Assembly (NCBI GenBank): GCA_002354095.1 | Contig: DEKX01000013.1 | Coordinates: 19,995 to 80,194 of the forward strand | Origin: Prevotella sp. UBA2711 | GTDB lineage: Bacteria > Bacteroidota > Bacteroidia > Bacteroidales > Bacteroidaceae | DNA: 60,200 nt | Direction: 5' to 3' | Shown here: positions 24,420 through 33,061 of the stretch, piece by piece | How the letters are laid out: each line of letters begins with the position of its first letter | How positions within the stretch are numbered: the stretch's first letter is position 1 | Position numbers and translations under genes: made by a program | The notes under the pieces: generated by a model | Seen by the model: the letters and a program-made list of their open reading frames with translations, nothing else | Told to the model about the DNA's origin: nothing | The model's database searches: none

Positions 24420-26431
24420 TAGGCAAGCAGTTTTTTAACTTGTTCGTAAACATTCTGTCCTGTGTAACCCAGTTTCTCGTCGAGCACCTTGTAAGGGGCA
24501 GAGAATCCGAAACTGTTCAATCCCCATACACAACCATCGGCTCCTACGAGACCCTCAAGTGTGACAGGCAGACCAGCTGTGAGACCGAACTTCTTCTTGC
24601 CAGCAGGTAATACGCTCTCCTGATATTCCTTAGACTGACTGCGGAACAGACCCTCTGAAGGAACGCTCACGATACGTACCTTTACACCATCCTTGCGCAG
24701 GAGTTCTGCACCAGCTTCCAAAGTAGAAACCTCAGAACCAGAAGCCAACAGGATGACATCGTAGTCAGCATCAGAACCAGCTACTACGTAAGCACCCTTG
24801 GTAGCCTGACTGTAGTCGTTGCCGGCAGGCAGCATCTCGATATTCTGACGAGAGAAGATAAGGGCAGTAGGAGTTTCTGTATTCTCCATTGCCATGCGCC
24901 AGCAAACAGTTGTCTCTTCAGCATCAGCAGGACGTACAACGAGTACGGAGTTCTTGCCATGATGATTCTTCAGCTTCTCCATCAGACGAATCTGTGCCTC
25001 CTGCTCAACAGGCTCGTGTGTAGGACCATCCTCACCAACACGGAATGCATCGTGTGTCCAGATGAACTTCACGGGCAGTTCCATCAAGGCTGCCATACGA
25101 ACGGCAGGTTTCATATAGTCAGAGAATACGAAGAAGGTACCACATGCAGGAATAACACCACCATGCAGAGCCATACCGATACAGCAGCAAGCCATTGTGA
25201 GCTCAGCTACACCAGCCTGGAAGAAAGCTCCGCTGAAGTCACCACGTACGATGTCGTGTGTCTTCTTCAAGAATCCGTCAGTCTTATCAGAGTTAGACAG
25301 GTCGGCAGAAGCGCAAATCATATTGGGAACCTGCTCAGCCAGTACGCTCAGTACAGTAGCACTTGCACCACGGGTAGCAGCGCCAGCCTTCTGTTCTACC
25401 TTGCTCCAGTCAATAACAGGAGCCTTTCCGCTGAACCACTCTTCCATCTGCTTAGCCTTTTCTGGATTAGCCTTAGCCCATTCAGCCTTAGCAGCATAGC
25501 GCTCAGCACAAATCTTCTTCAGTTCCTCTGCACGCTTAGCATACAGTTCCTTAACTTCTGGGAAAAACTGGAATGGGTTTTCAGGATCAGCACCGAGGTT
25601 CTTCATGGTGTTGATGTATGCATCACCGCCAAGAGGAGCGCCATGAGTAGCGCAGTTGCTTTCATAGCTGCTATTATCTGCCTTGCGGGCACCCTTACCC
25701 ATCACACAGTGACCAATAATCAGACTTGGACGGTTCTGCTCCTTCTGTGCATTCTTGATAGCCTCACGGATAGCATCAACGTCGTTTCCGTTAATATTCT
25801 GAACATACCATCCCCAAGCCTCATATTTCTTGGCTGTGTCCTCGGAAGTAACCACTTCAGTCTTGGTACTCAGCTGAATATCGTTAGCGTCATAGAACAT
25901 GATAAGGTTGTCAAGTCCAAGATTACCGGCGATACGACCAGCACCCTGAGAAATCTCCTCCTGCACACCACCATCAGAGATGTATGCATAGATGGTCTGA
26001 TTCATCACGTCGCCCAATTTAGCCTTCAGGAATTTAGCTGCGATGGCAGCACCAACGGCAAAGGTATGACCTTGTCCCAGAGGACCAGAAGTGTTTTCAA
26101 TACCACGGGCAATTTCACGTTCAGGGTGACCTGGAGTTACAGAACCCCACTGACGCAGGTTCTTCAGATCTTCTAAAGTGAACTTACCAATCAGGGCAAG
26201 CTGGCTATAGAGCATAGGAGCCATGTGGCCAGGATCCAGGAAGAAACGGTCGCGGCCTTCCCACTCGGGATGCTCTGGATCATATACAAGAAATTCACTG
26301 TACAGGGTGTTGATGAAGTCTGCACCACCCATGGCACCACCTGGGTGACCTGATTTGGCTTTCTCAACCATTGAGGCAGCAAGAATACGGATATTGTCCG
26401 CTGCCATGTTCATTACTTTGTTGTCGTTCAT
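24419..26431 (-). CDS. tkt: Transketolase
   Basis: A 670-residue transketolase. The thiamine diphosphate motif is GDVMNQTIYAYISDGGVQEE with the metal ligand later in DANDIQLS. The N-terminal signature KSGHPGGAMGGAD and the C-terminal GEDGPTHEPVEQ (transketolase signature 2) are clear. It transfers two-carbon units between sugar phosphates and pairs with rpiB. A promoter box lies at 26487-26494. Confidence 0.96.
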   Translation of the reverse strand: MNDNKVMNMAADNIRILAASMVEKAKSGHPGGAMGGADFINTLYSEFLVYDPEHPEWEGRDRFFLDPGHMAPMLYSQLALIGKFTLEDLKNLRQWGSVTPGHPEREIARGIENTSGPLGQGHTFAVGAAIAAKFLKAKLGDVMNQTIYAYISDGGVQEEISQGAGRIAGNLGLDNLIMFYDANDIQLSTKTEVVTSEDTAKKYEAWGWYVQNINGNDVDAIREAIKNAQKEQNRPSLIIGHCVMGKGARKADNSSYESNCATHGAPLGGDAYINTMKNLGADPENPFQFFPEVKELYAKRAEELKKICAERYAAKAEWAKANPEKAKQMEEWFSGKAPVIDWSKVEQKAGAATRGASATVLSVLAEQVPNMICASADLSNSDKTDGFLKKTHDIVRGDFSGAFFQAGVAELTMACCCIGMALHGGVIPACGTFFVFSDYMKPAVRMAALMELPVKFIWTHDAFRVGEDGPTHEPVEQEAQIRLMEKLKNHHGKNSVLVVRPADAEETTVCWRMAMENTETPTALIFSRQNIEMLPAGNDYSQATKGAYVVAGSDADYDVILLASGSEVSTLEAGAELLRKDGVKVRIVSVPSEGLFRSQSKEYQESVLPAGKKKFGLTAGLPVTLEGLVGADGCVWGLNSFGFSAPYKVLDEKLGYTGQNVYEQVKKLLA

Positions 26432-26486
26432 AATATAAACCTTATTTATAAATTAAATAGCTTGATCTGTGTTAGATTACATTTTG

Positions 26487-26494
26487 CAAATTTA
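26487..26494 (-). promoter_or_regulatory. Candidate -7 box of tkt-rpiB
   Basis: TAAATTTG on the minus strand, 56 bp before the tkt ATG; no clear -33 match. Confidence 0.5.
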
Positions 26495-26621
26495 CTCAAT
26501 TATTTTCATTTTCCCGCTTTTTCTTTGAATTATTTAGCAAAAAAGTGTAATATTACAGAAAGGTTTTACATAAGATATGTTAAGCTATTGCAAAAATAGA
26601 GTATTTCTAAAAGAATTTGAT

Positions 26622-26629
26622 TACTTTTG
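26622..26629 (+). promoter_or_regulatory. Candidate -7 box of leuB
   Basis: TACTTTTG, 38 bp before the leuB ATG. The -33 element is not clear. Confidence 0.5.
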
Positions 26630-26667
26630 CGCTTGTTTTACGAGAATTAAACTAAAAGGAAAAGAAT

Positions 26668-27729
26668 ATGAAATTGAAAATTGCCGTTCTCCCTGGTGAC
26701 GGAATCGGACCAGAGATCATGAAACAGGGTGTAGCCGTTATGGATGCTATTGCCGAGAAATTCGGACACGAGTTTACTTACGAAGAAGCCCTTTGTGGTG
26801 CTCATGCTATTGATGCTGTTGGTGACCCATATCCTGAAGCAACCCATGATGTATGTATGCGTGCCGATGCCGTATTGTTTGCTGCTGTTGGCGACCTCCG
26901 TTTTGATAACAACCCTACAGCTAAGGTGCGCCCTGAGCAGGGTCTGCTCGCTATGCGTAAGAAGTTGGGACTGTTTGCCAACGTTCGTCCTGTAGCCACA
27001 TTCGATTGTCTGTTGCATAAGTCGCCTTTGAAAGATGAATTGCTCAAGGGTGCTGATTTCGTAGTCATTCGTGAATTGACGGGTGGTATGTATTTTGGTG
27101 AGAAATATCAGGATAATGATAAGGCTTACGATACTGATATTTATACACGTCCGGAGATTGAGCGTATCCTGAAGGTAGCTTTCGAGACAGCTCAGAAGCG
27201 TAAGAAGCATCTGACGGTTGTCGACAAGGCAAACGTGCTGGCAAGTTCTCGTCTATGGCGACAGATTGCCAAGGAAATGGAGTCTCAGTATCCCGATGTG
27301 AATACTGATTATATGTTTATTGACAATGCTTCTATGCGCGTACTCACAGAACCTCGTTTCTTCGATGTGATTGTAACGGAGAATACCTTTGGCGATATCT
27401 TGACCGATGAGACATCTTGTATTACAGGTTCTATGGGGCTGCAACCCTCTTCGTCTTTGGGCGAGCACACCCCATTGTTCGAACCTGTACATGGTTCTTG
27501 GCCTCAGGCAGCAGGTCAGAATATAGCTAACCCCTTGGCTGAGATTCTTTCTGCCGCTATGCTTTTGGAACATTTCGATTTGAAGCAGGAGGGTGCGTTA
27601 ATCCGTGAGGCGGTGAATGCTTCCCTGGATGCCAATGTGCGTACCCCGGAGATTCAGGTCGAAGGTGGTGCTAAATATGGTACGAAAGAAGTTGGCGAAT
27701 GGATTGTAAACTATATCAAAAACGCCTGA
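26668..27729 (+). CDS. leuB: 3-isopropylmalate dehydrogenase
   Basis: A 353-residue isopropylmalate/isocitrate dehydrogenase. Motifs: VLPGDGIGPEI at the N-terminus, VRPEQGLLAMRKKL for substrate binding, VVDKANVLASSRLWR with the catalytic Lys, and DILTDETSCITGSMGLQPS with metal-binding Asp. It carries out the oxidative decarboxylation step of leucine biosynthesis. leuA, leuC and leuD are not adjacent. The last 31 bp overlap the next gene in another frame. Confidence 0.94.
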   Translation: MKLKIAVLPGDGIGPEIMKQGVAVMDAIAEKFGHEFTYEEALCGAHAIDAVGDPYPEATHDVCMRADAVLFAAVGDLRFDNNPTAKVRPEQGLLAMRKKLGLFANVRPVATFDCLLHKSPLKDELLKGADFVVIRELTGGMYFGEKYQDNDKAYDTDIYTRPEIERILKVAFETAQKRKKHLTVVDKANVLASSRLWRQIAKEMESQYPDVNTDYMFIDNASMRVLTEPRFFDVIVTENTFGDILTDETSCITGSMGLQPSSSLGEHTPLFEPVHGSWPQAAGQNIANPLAEILSAAMLLEHFDLKQEGALIREAVNASLDANVRTPEIQVEGGAKYGTKEVGEWIVNYIKNA

Positions 27730-28391
27730 TACTGGCTATAGGCACTTTGCTATTGACTATTGGCATTCAAGCGCAGTCAAACCAGCAATGGCGCGATTCG
27801 CTGAATGCCATTAACCAATTGATAGCACGTTCGCCCTATAGCACATCATTGCATCTCCGCAAGGCAGCCTTTAATCTGGAACTGCAACAATGGGAGTTTG
27901 CTGTCGATGAATATAAAACAGTGCTTCGTCATGATGAACAAAATCTGACCGCATTGTACTATCGCGCTTATGCCTATCTGCATCTGCGTCGTTACGACTT
28001 GGCCAAAAACGATTATAACGACATCCTGTTGGTGAAACCTACCAATCTGGAAGCTCGCTTGGGATTGGCATATGTTTATCAGTTGATGGGCAAGCGTCAA
28101 GATGCGCTCGATTTACTGAGTATAGTGGTTGAACAGCATCCTGATTCCGTTTCCGGTTTTGTGGCAAGAGCCGCTTTGGAAACCGATATGCAACGTTATG
28201 ATGCAGCCCTTTACGATTGGGAACAGGCTATTCGTCTTGATCCGGCGAATACCGACTATCAACTCTCGCGTATTGATGTGCTTATCCGGTTGGGACGAAA
28301 AGAGACAGCCCGTCGCGAGCTTGAAGAGTTGTCGGGTAGGGGAGTCAATCAAGGTGCCTTGCGCGAATACATACTCAGAACAAAGAAATAA
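27699..28391 (+). CDS. Exported TPR-repeat protein
   Basis: A 230-residue protein with a signal peptide (ILAIGTLLLTIGIQA/Q) and five or so TPR repeats (FAVDEYKTVLRHDEQN, DLAKNDYNDILLVKPTN, DAALYDWEQAIRLDPAN). The start ATG at 27699 lies inside leuB. No in-frame ATG occurs after the leuB stop before the signal peptide, so the 31-bp overlap seems real. It is likely periplasmic; its partner is unknown. Confidence 0.72.
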   Translation: MDCKLYQKRLILAIGTLLLTIGIQAQSNQQWRDSLNAINQLIARSPYSTSLHLRKAAFNLELQQWEFAVDEYKTVLRHDEQNLTALYYRAYAYLHLRRYDLAKNDYNDILLVKPTNLEARLGLAYVYQLMGKRQDALDLLSIVVEQHPDSVSGFVARAALETDMQRYDAALYDWEQAIRLDPANTDYQLSRIDVLIRLGRKETARRELEELSGRGVNQGALREYILRTKK

Positions 28392-28411
28392 ATAAAGTAT
28401 CTAAAAGCAGA

Positions 28412-28442
28412 AATCCCAAATCTCCGTTGGAGGTTTGGGATT
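28412..28442. terminator. Bidirectional terminator between TPR gene and rpmA
   Basis: A 9-bp stem AATCCCAAA/TTTGGGATT with an inner CTCC/GGAG stem and a GTT loop, between convergent genes. Confidence 0.85.
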
Positions 28443-28488
28443 CTGTGTTTGTTTGGAATAAATTATTTGTTTGTTGTTCTCTTCGGCG

Positions 28489-28746
28489 TTATGCTTCGGG
28501 TATTACTGATACAACACTCTTATCGCGCTTGCCCTTGTGGAACTGTACTGTTCCGTCAACGAGAGCGTAGAGCGTATCGTCCTTACCAATGCCAACATTG
28601 TTGCCTGGGTTGTGCTTAGAACCGCGCTGGCGAACAATAATGTTGCCTGCAACAACTTTCTGGCCACCGAAAATCTTAATGCCGAGTCGCTGTGATGCTG
28701 ACTCACGGCCGTTCTTAGAACTACCTACACCTTTTTTATGTGCCAT
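28489..28746 (-). CDS. rpmA: 50S ribosomal protein L27
   Basis: An 85-residue L27 with the expected N-terminus MAHKKGVGSSKNGRESASQR and the block GSKHNPGNNVGIGKDDTLYA. It lies near the peptidyl transferase centre. There is no N-terminal extension of the Firmicutes type. It follows rplU by 19 bp. Confidence 0.98.
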   Translation of the reverse strand: MAHKKGVGSSKNGRESASQRLGIKIFGGQKVVAGNIIVRQRGSKHNPGNNVGIGKDDTLYALVDGTVQFHKGKRDKSVVSVIPEA

Positions 28747-28765
28747 TTCTTGTTTCTCCTACGTT

Positions 28766-29083
28766 TTAAGCGATTACTGATTTAACTTCTACCTGTGTGT
28801 ACTGCTGACGGTGACCGTTCATCTTGCGAGAGTCCTTACGACGCTTCATCTTGAAAACGATAACCTTCTCACCCTTTACCAGGGGATTGATAACTTCACA
28901 CACTACTTTTGCGCCACTTACGGTGGGTGCACCTACCTGTACTGAACCTTCATTGTCGACAAGCAGTACCTTGTCAAATTCAACAGTCTTACCGGCTTCC
29001 ACGTCTTTCATGTGGTTAATGAAGAGTTTCTTTCCCTCTTCTGCCTTGAACTGCTGACCGTTAATTTCTACAATTGCGTACAT
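28766..29083 (-). CDS. rplU: 50S ribosomal protein L21
   Basis: A 105-residue L21. Recognised by MYAIVEINGQQFKAEEGKK and the C-terminal basic block FKMKRRKDSRKMNGHRQQYT. It binds 23S rRNA early in assembly. It is expressed from two promoters, with a leader that may fold into a hairpin (29112-29160). Confidence 0.98.
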   Translation of the reverse strand: MYAIVEINGQQFKAEEGKKLFINHMKDVEAGKTVEFDKVLLVDNEGSVQVGAPTVSGAKVVCEVINPLVKGEKVIVFKMKRRKDSRKMNGHRQQYTQVEVKSVIA

Positions 29084-29111
29084 TGTTTGTTATATTGTTT
29101 AAACGGGTTTT

Positions 29112-29160
29112 TCCGCATGGCGCATGGCGTTGTGCCACGACTTAACTGAGCCACCACGGA
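29112..29160 (-). promoter_or_regulatory. Structured rplU leader (candidate)
   Basis: On the minus strand, CCG and TGGC near 29150-29160 can pair with GCCA and CGG near 29112-29120, enclosing a smaller TGGC-ACAAC-GCCA hairpin. Leaders with local stems ahead of ribosomal protein genes are often autoregulatory sites. No known family is identified. Confidence 0.4.
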
Positions 29161-29172
29161 CTAAATCGGGCG

Positions 29173-29203
29173 CAAAGGTACGAAAAAAAAATGAAACGAC
29201 CAA
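29173..29203 (-). promoter_or_regulatory. Proximal rplU promoter
   Basis: Minus strand TTGG (29200-29203), 19-bp spacer, TACCTTTG (29173-29180); start near 29166. Confidence 0.7.
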
Positions 29204-29312
29204 GAAAATTGTGATAAAAAACAAAGCGATGACCCTCACAGGCAATCGCTTCATATCTTCAATAGGTATTAGTCCTTTTAAGGTAAAAAGATTGTTTTCA
29301 GGATAACTGTTG

Positions 29313-29343
29313 CAAAAGTACAACATTTTTTAATATTCACAAA
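29313..29343 (-). promoter_or_regulatory. Distal rplU promoter
   Basis: Minus strand TTTG (29340-29343), 19-bp spacer, TACTTTTG (29313-29320). It would give a leader of about 220 nt that runs through the proximal promoter and a short open frame (29099-29254) of doubtful coding value. Confidence 0.65.
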
Positions 29344-29438
29344 ACTTTTTACCATTTATTTTTCATTAAATTGTCCGTGTACCCACACAAATCAAATATT
29401 TCTTCATTTTTTTGTGAAAAAAGGTGCGCAAACGATTG

Positions 29439-30716
29439 TTATTTGTTGTCATTGGGCTTGTTATTGCCCTTATGGTGGCGATTGTTGTGTCTTTTAGCTC
29501 CGTATCGTTTTCCATTACGATTCTTGCCTCCGCGTCCACGTGTTGCTTTTCGTGGAGCTGCTGTTTGGTATGCAGGAGCCTCGCCCAGTCCCTCAGGCAG
29601 TGGTTGTTTTAAAATTTCCTTAGCAAGGAATTGTTCGATGTTAAAGAAATAACGCATATCCGCATCCGATACAAATGTGATAGCCACACCATCGCGTTGT
29701 GCTCTGGCAGTGCGTCCTATTCGGTGCACATAGTCTTCCACATCGCGAGGCACATCATAGTTGATCACCATCAGTATATCGTCGATGTCTATACCACGCG
29801 CCACGATGTCCGTAGCCACCAGCACATCCACCTGTCCGGCTTTGAAGCGATACATCACGTCGTCGCGTTCCTGTTGTGTCAGGTCGCTGTGCATCGGTGC
29901 ACAGTTGATGTGCATTCGTTGCAGTTCACGCGTAATGTCCTTCACCTTGTCTTTCTTGCCTGAGAAAATGATGACGCGCTGCAGTTCGCCAGCCTTGAAC
30001 AAATGTCGGATGATACCCAGTTTCTGCGGTTCATAACAAAGGTAAGCCGATTGCTGTATTTTCTCTGCAGGTTTGCTGACGGCAATTTTCACCTCTATAG
30101 GATTATATAATAAGGTTCGCGCGAGCTGCTGTATTTTCGTGGGCATTGTCGCTGAGAACATAATCGTTTGGTGATTCTGAGGCAACAGCTTGGCTATCTG
30201 TAGGATATCATCCGAGAAACCCATATCCAACATACGGTCGGCTTCATCTAACACAAAGAACGACAGGCGCGACAAATCCACATTGCCCATCTTGATGTGT
30301 GAAAGCAAACGCCCTGGAGTGGCAATTATTACGTCAGCTCCCATCTTCAGACCACGTGTTTCCTGATCGAAACGCGTACCGTCATTACCTCCATATACTG
30401 CAACACTTGACACCCCGTCCAGATAATAGCCGAAACCCTGCATAGCCTGATCTATCTGCTGAGCCAGTTCGCGCGTGGGCGCCATCACGATGCAGTTCAC
30501 GGCATCCTTCGGATAGCCACCGTCGTCCAGCATACTCAGAATCGGCAACAGGTATGCAGCAGTCTTGCCGGTACCCGTCTGGGCAACTCCCATCAAGTCT
30601 TTGCCGTCCAGAATCTCAGGAATACATTTTTCCTGCACAGGTGTCATTTCCTCGAAGCGCATATCGTAGAGCGCATCGAGAATATTGTCGTTCAAATATG
30701 TTTCTTCAAAATTCAT
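29439..30716 (-). CDS. DEAD-box RNA helicase (RhlE-like)
   Basis: A 425-residue helicase: Q-motif region FEEMTPVQEKCIPEIL, Walker A AQTGTGKTAAYLLP, DEAD in FVLDEADRMLDMG, SAT in MFSATMPTKI, and VI in HRIGRTARAQRDG. The C-terminal 45 residues are basic and Gly/Asn/His rich (GRGGKNRNGKR), typical of RNA-binding tails. It unwinds RNA in ribosome assembly or decay. It starts immediately after the lptG-like stop, the last gene of the five-gene operon. Confidence 0.92.
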   Translation of the reverse strand: MNFEETYLNDNILDALYDMRFEEMTPVQEKCIPEILDGKDLMGVAQTGTGKTAAYLLPILSMLDDGGYPKDAVNCIVMAPTRELAQQIDQAMQGFGYYLDGVSSVAVYGGNDGTRFDQETRGLKMGADVIIATPGRLLSHIKMGNVDLSRLSFFVLDEADRMLDMGFSDDILQIAKLLPQNHQTIMFSATMPTKIQQLARTLLYNPIEVKIAVSKPAEKIQQSAYLCYEPQKLGIIRHLFKAGELQRVIIFSGKKDKVKDITRELQRMHINCAPMHSDLTQQERDDVMYRFKAGQVDVLVATDIVARGIDIDDILMVINYDVPRDVEDYVHRIGRTARAQRDGVAITFVSDADMRYFFNIEQFLAKEILKQPLPEGLGEAPAYQTAAPRKATRGRGGKNRNGKRYGAKRHNNRHHKGNNKPNDNK

Positions 30717-31937
30717 TTAGTTGGGTGCTTGTCTATAACAGAAATAGGCGATGATAGCATACAGGATGTTTGGAATCCAAGCTGCCAGCATCGGTGGTGT
30801 GTCGGCATTGATGGCAAAGGTACTGCTCACCGTTTGCAACAGGATATATGAAAACGACAGGGCAAGTCCGATACCCAGATACATACCCATGCCGCCCTTG
30901 CGCTTACGTGACGAGAGCGACACACCGATAATTGTCAGGATGAACGAAGCAAACGAGGTGGCTATGCGCTTGTGATATTCCACTTCGTATTGCACCACGT
31001 TACTCGAACCACGTTCCTGTTGTTTCGAAATATAACGCAAGAGTTCAGGCGACGTAAACGTTTCCTGCTGTCCTTTTGAGAAAATCAAGTCCATTGGCTC
31101 CATCTGTATCAGGGTGTCGATTTCCGACCCACTGGTAATCTTTTCGCGCATACCTTTCAGTTCGCGAATCTTATAACTGCGAGCCTTCCAGTGGTAGCGC
31201 GAATCCGAGATGGTGTCGTATTGAATAACGCTGGCTGTCATGTGGCTCACCAGTTTCTTCTTCTCGAATTTATACAGCGAGAAGCCGTATCCCGTTTTGC
31301 GGATATCATCGTATTGCGAGATGTATGCCACCGTACCCTTATCCACCATCAACTGGATGTTCGAAGCTGTAGTATTCTTCTTGTTGTTCTTGTAGAGCGA
31401 TTCGAAATCGTGTCGCACCACGGTTCCCTTAGGAATCACGTAGGCACCCAGATAGAAATTCAGTGCAGCTATCAGTGCAGCCGAGATAATGTAGGGGCGC
31501 ATCAACCTTTTGAAACTCATACCGCATGCCAGCATGGCGATGATTTCAGAATTGCCAGCCAGTTTCGAGGTGAAGAAGATAACGGCAATGAATACGAACA
31601 ACGGTGAGAACAGATTGGCAAAGTAGGGCACGAAGTTCATGTAATAGTCGAACACGATTGCCCTCAACGGTGCATGATAGGTCGTAAACTTAGCCAGATT
31701 CTCGTTCACGTCGAAGACGATGGATATCGAGATAATCAGTGCGATGGAATAGATATACGTGCCAATGAATTTCTTGATGATATACCAGTCCATCAGCTGT
31801 ATATACTTTAGGGGATTGTATTTCTTTAGGAAAGCTAACCGTTTGCCAAACGCTTTCAGGAAAGCCAAACGTTCCCAAGGCAACTGTTCCCACCTTTGCC
31901 TTGCTTTATCCCTTATTTCTATCAGTTTCTCTTTCAT
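30717..31937 (-). CDS. LptF/LptG-family permease (YjgP/YjgQ)
   Basis: A 406-residue permease with an N-terminal pair of spans, a large periplasmic beta-jellyroll (about 145-300) and C-terminal spans, as in LptF/LptG, which extract LPS for transport. The first span begins after DWYIIKKF at about residue 50. The preceding 48 residues are basic and contain a repeated RLAFLK motif; this is longer than usual. The start at 31937 overlaps the tgt stop as ATGA. A shorter start at the MDWYIIKK methionine is possible. LptF versus LptG cannot be decided. Confidence 0.82.
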   Translation of the reverse strand: MKEKLIEIRDKARQRWEQLPWERLAFLKAFGKRLAFLKKYNPLKYIQLMDWYIIKKFIGTYIYSIALIISISIVFDVNENLAKFTTYHAPLRAIVFDYYMNFVPYFANLFSPLFVFIAVIFFTSKLAGNSEIIAMLACGMSFKRLMRPYIISAALIAALNFYLGAYVIPKGTVVRHDFESLYKNNKKNTTASNIQLMVDKGTVAYISQYDDIRKTGYGFSLYKFEKKKLVSHMTASVIQYDTISDSRYHWKARSYKIRELKGMREKITSGSEIDTLIQMEPMDLIFSKGQQETFTSPELLRYISKQQERGSSNVVQYEVEYHKRIATSFASFILTIIGVSLSSRKRKGGMGMYLGIGLALSFSYILLQTVSSTFAINADTPPMLAAWIPNILYAIIAYFCYRQAPN

Positions 31938-33061
31938 CGTCTCCGTCCTAAATCATCAATGACTGAGCGCTTCCACGCTGTGAAGTCGCCCTGCTCAATA
32001 TGTGTTCTGGCATCGGTTACCAGTCGCAGATAGAAAGCCAGATTATGAATCGAGGCTATCTGCATAGCCAGCAGTTCCTGTGCCTTAAACAGATGGTGCA
32101 GGTATGCCTTCGAGTGAATGCGGTCGATGTCGCAACCATCTGGGTCGATGGGCGAGAAGTCGTCCTCCCATTTCTTGTTGCGCATATTCATGGTTCCCTG
32201 GTAGGTAAACAGCATGGCGTTGCGCCCATTGCGTGTAGGCATCACACAGTCGAACATATCCACGCCGCGTTCTATCGCCTCCAGAATATTCTGTGGCGTA
32301 CCCACTCCCATCAGGTAGCGAGGCTTGTCTTTCGGCAGTATTTCGTTCACCACCTCAATCATCTCGTACATCACCTCGGTAGGTTCGCCCACAGCCAGTC
32401 CGCCGATGGCATTCCCGTCAGCCCCCTTGTCAGCCACATATTTTGCAGCCTCCTGTCTGAGGTCTTTATAGGTGCATCCCTGTACGATAGGAAACAGACT
32501 CTGGTGATAACCATACAGCGGTTCCGTCTCGTTGAATCGCTTGATGCAGCGGTCGAGCCAACGCTGTGTCAGTCCCAGCGATTTCTTCGCATACTGGTAA
32601 TCGCTCTGTCCTGGAGGGCATTCGTCGAGCGCCATCATGATGTCCGCACCGATGATGCGTTCCGTATCCATTACATTCTCAGGAGTGAAAATGTGTTTTG
32701 AACCATCAATATGGCTACGAAACTCGCAACCTTCCTCTCTTAGTTTCCGAATACCCGTCAGTGAGAACACCTGAAAGCCTCCAGAGTCCGTCAGTATCGG
32801 ACGGTCCCATGTGTTAAACTGGTGCAGTCCGCCTGCCTTTCTCAGAATATCGAGACCCGGGCGCAGATACAGGTGGTAGGTATTGCCCAGAATAATCTGA
32901 GCTTTCACCTGCTGGCGCAGTTCGGCAAAGTGCACACCCTTCACCGAGCCCACCGTGCCGACGGGCATGAAGATAGGCGTCTTGATCTGTCCGTGGTCCG
33001 TTGTAATCAGACCAGTACGGGCATCGCTGGCTGGGTCAGTATGTTGCAGTTCAAACTTCAT
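31934..33061 (-). CDS. tgt: tRNA-guanine transglycosylase
   Basis: A 375-residue Tgt that exchanges guanine-34 for preQ1 in queuosine tRNAs. Substrate Asp is in TDSGGFQVFS and the nucleophile Asp is in MFDCVMPTRNGRNA; GGLAVGEP is also present. The zinc motif, usually CxCxxC plus His, reads DGCDIDRIHSKAYLHH here, so only one Cys is kept. The start at 33061 overlaps the lon stop by 11 bp. tgt-lptF/G adjacency is common in Bacteroidetes. Confidence 0.93.
   Translation of the reverse strand: MKFELQHTDPASDARTGLITTDHGQIKTPIFMPVGTVGSVKGVHFAELRQQVKAQIILGNTYHLYLRPGLDILRKAGGLHQFNTWDRPILTDSGGFQVFSLTGIRKLREEGCEFRSHIDGSKHIFTPENVMDTERIIGADIMMALDECPPGQSDYQYAKKSLGLTQRWLDRCIKRFNETEPLYGYHQSLFPIVQGCTYKDLRQEAAKYVADKGADGNAIGGLAVGEPTEVMYEMIEVVNEILPKDKPRYLMGVGTPQNILEAIERGVDMFDCVMPTRNGRNAMLFTYQGTMNMRNKKWEDDFSPIDPDGCDIDRIHSKAYLHHLFKAQELLAMQIASIHNLAFYLRLVTDARTHIEQGDFTAWKRSVIDDLGRRR

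Noticed and set aside
24959..26176. 405-codon frame opposite tkt
   Set aside because: Antisense to transketolase; amino acid composition is low-complexity Thr/Ser/Leu and no family motif is seen.
29099..29326. Short minus-strand frame ahead of rplU, with a hydrophobic segment
   Set aside because: It is traversed by the proximal rplU promoter and has no recognised family; a real small protein is not excluded but is not supported.
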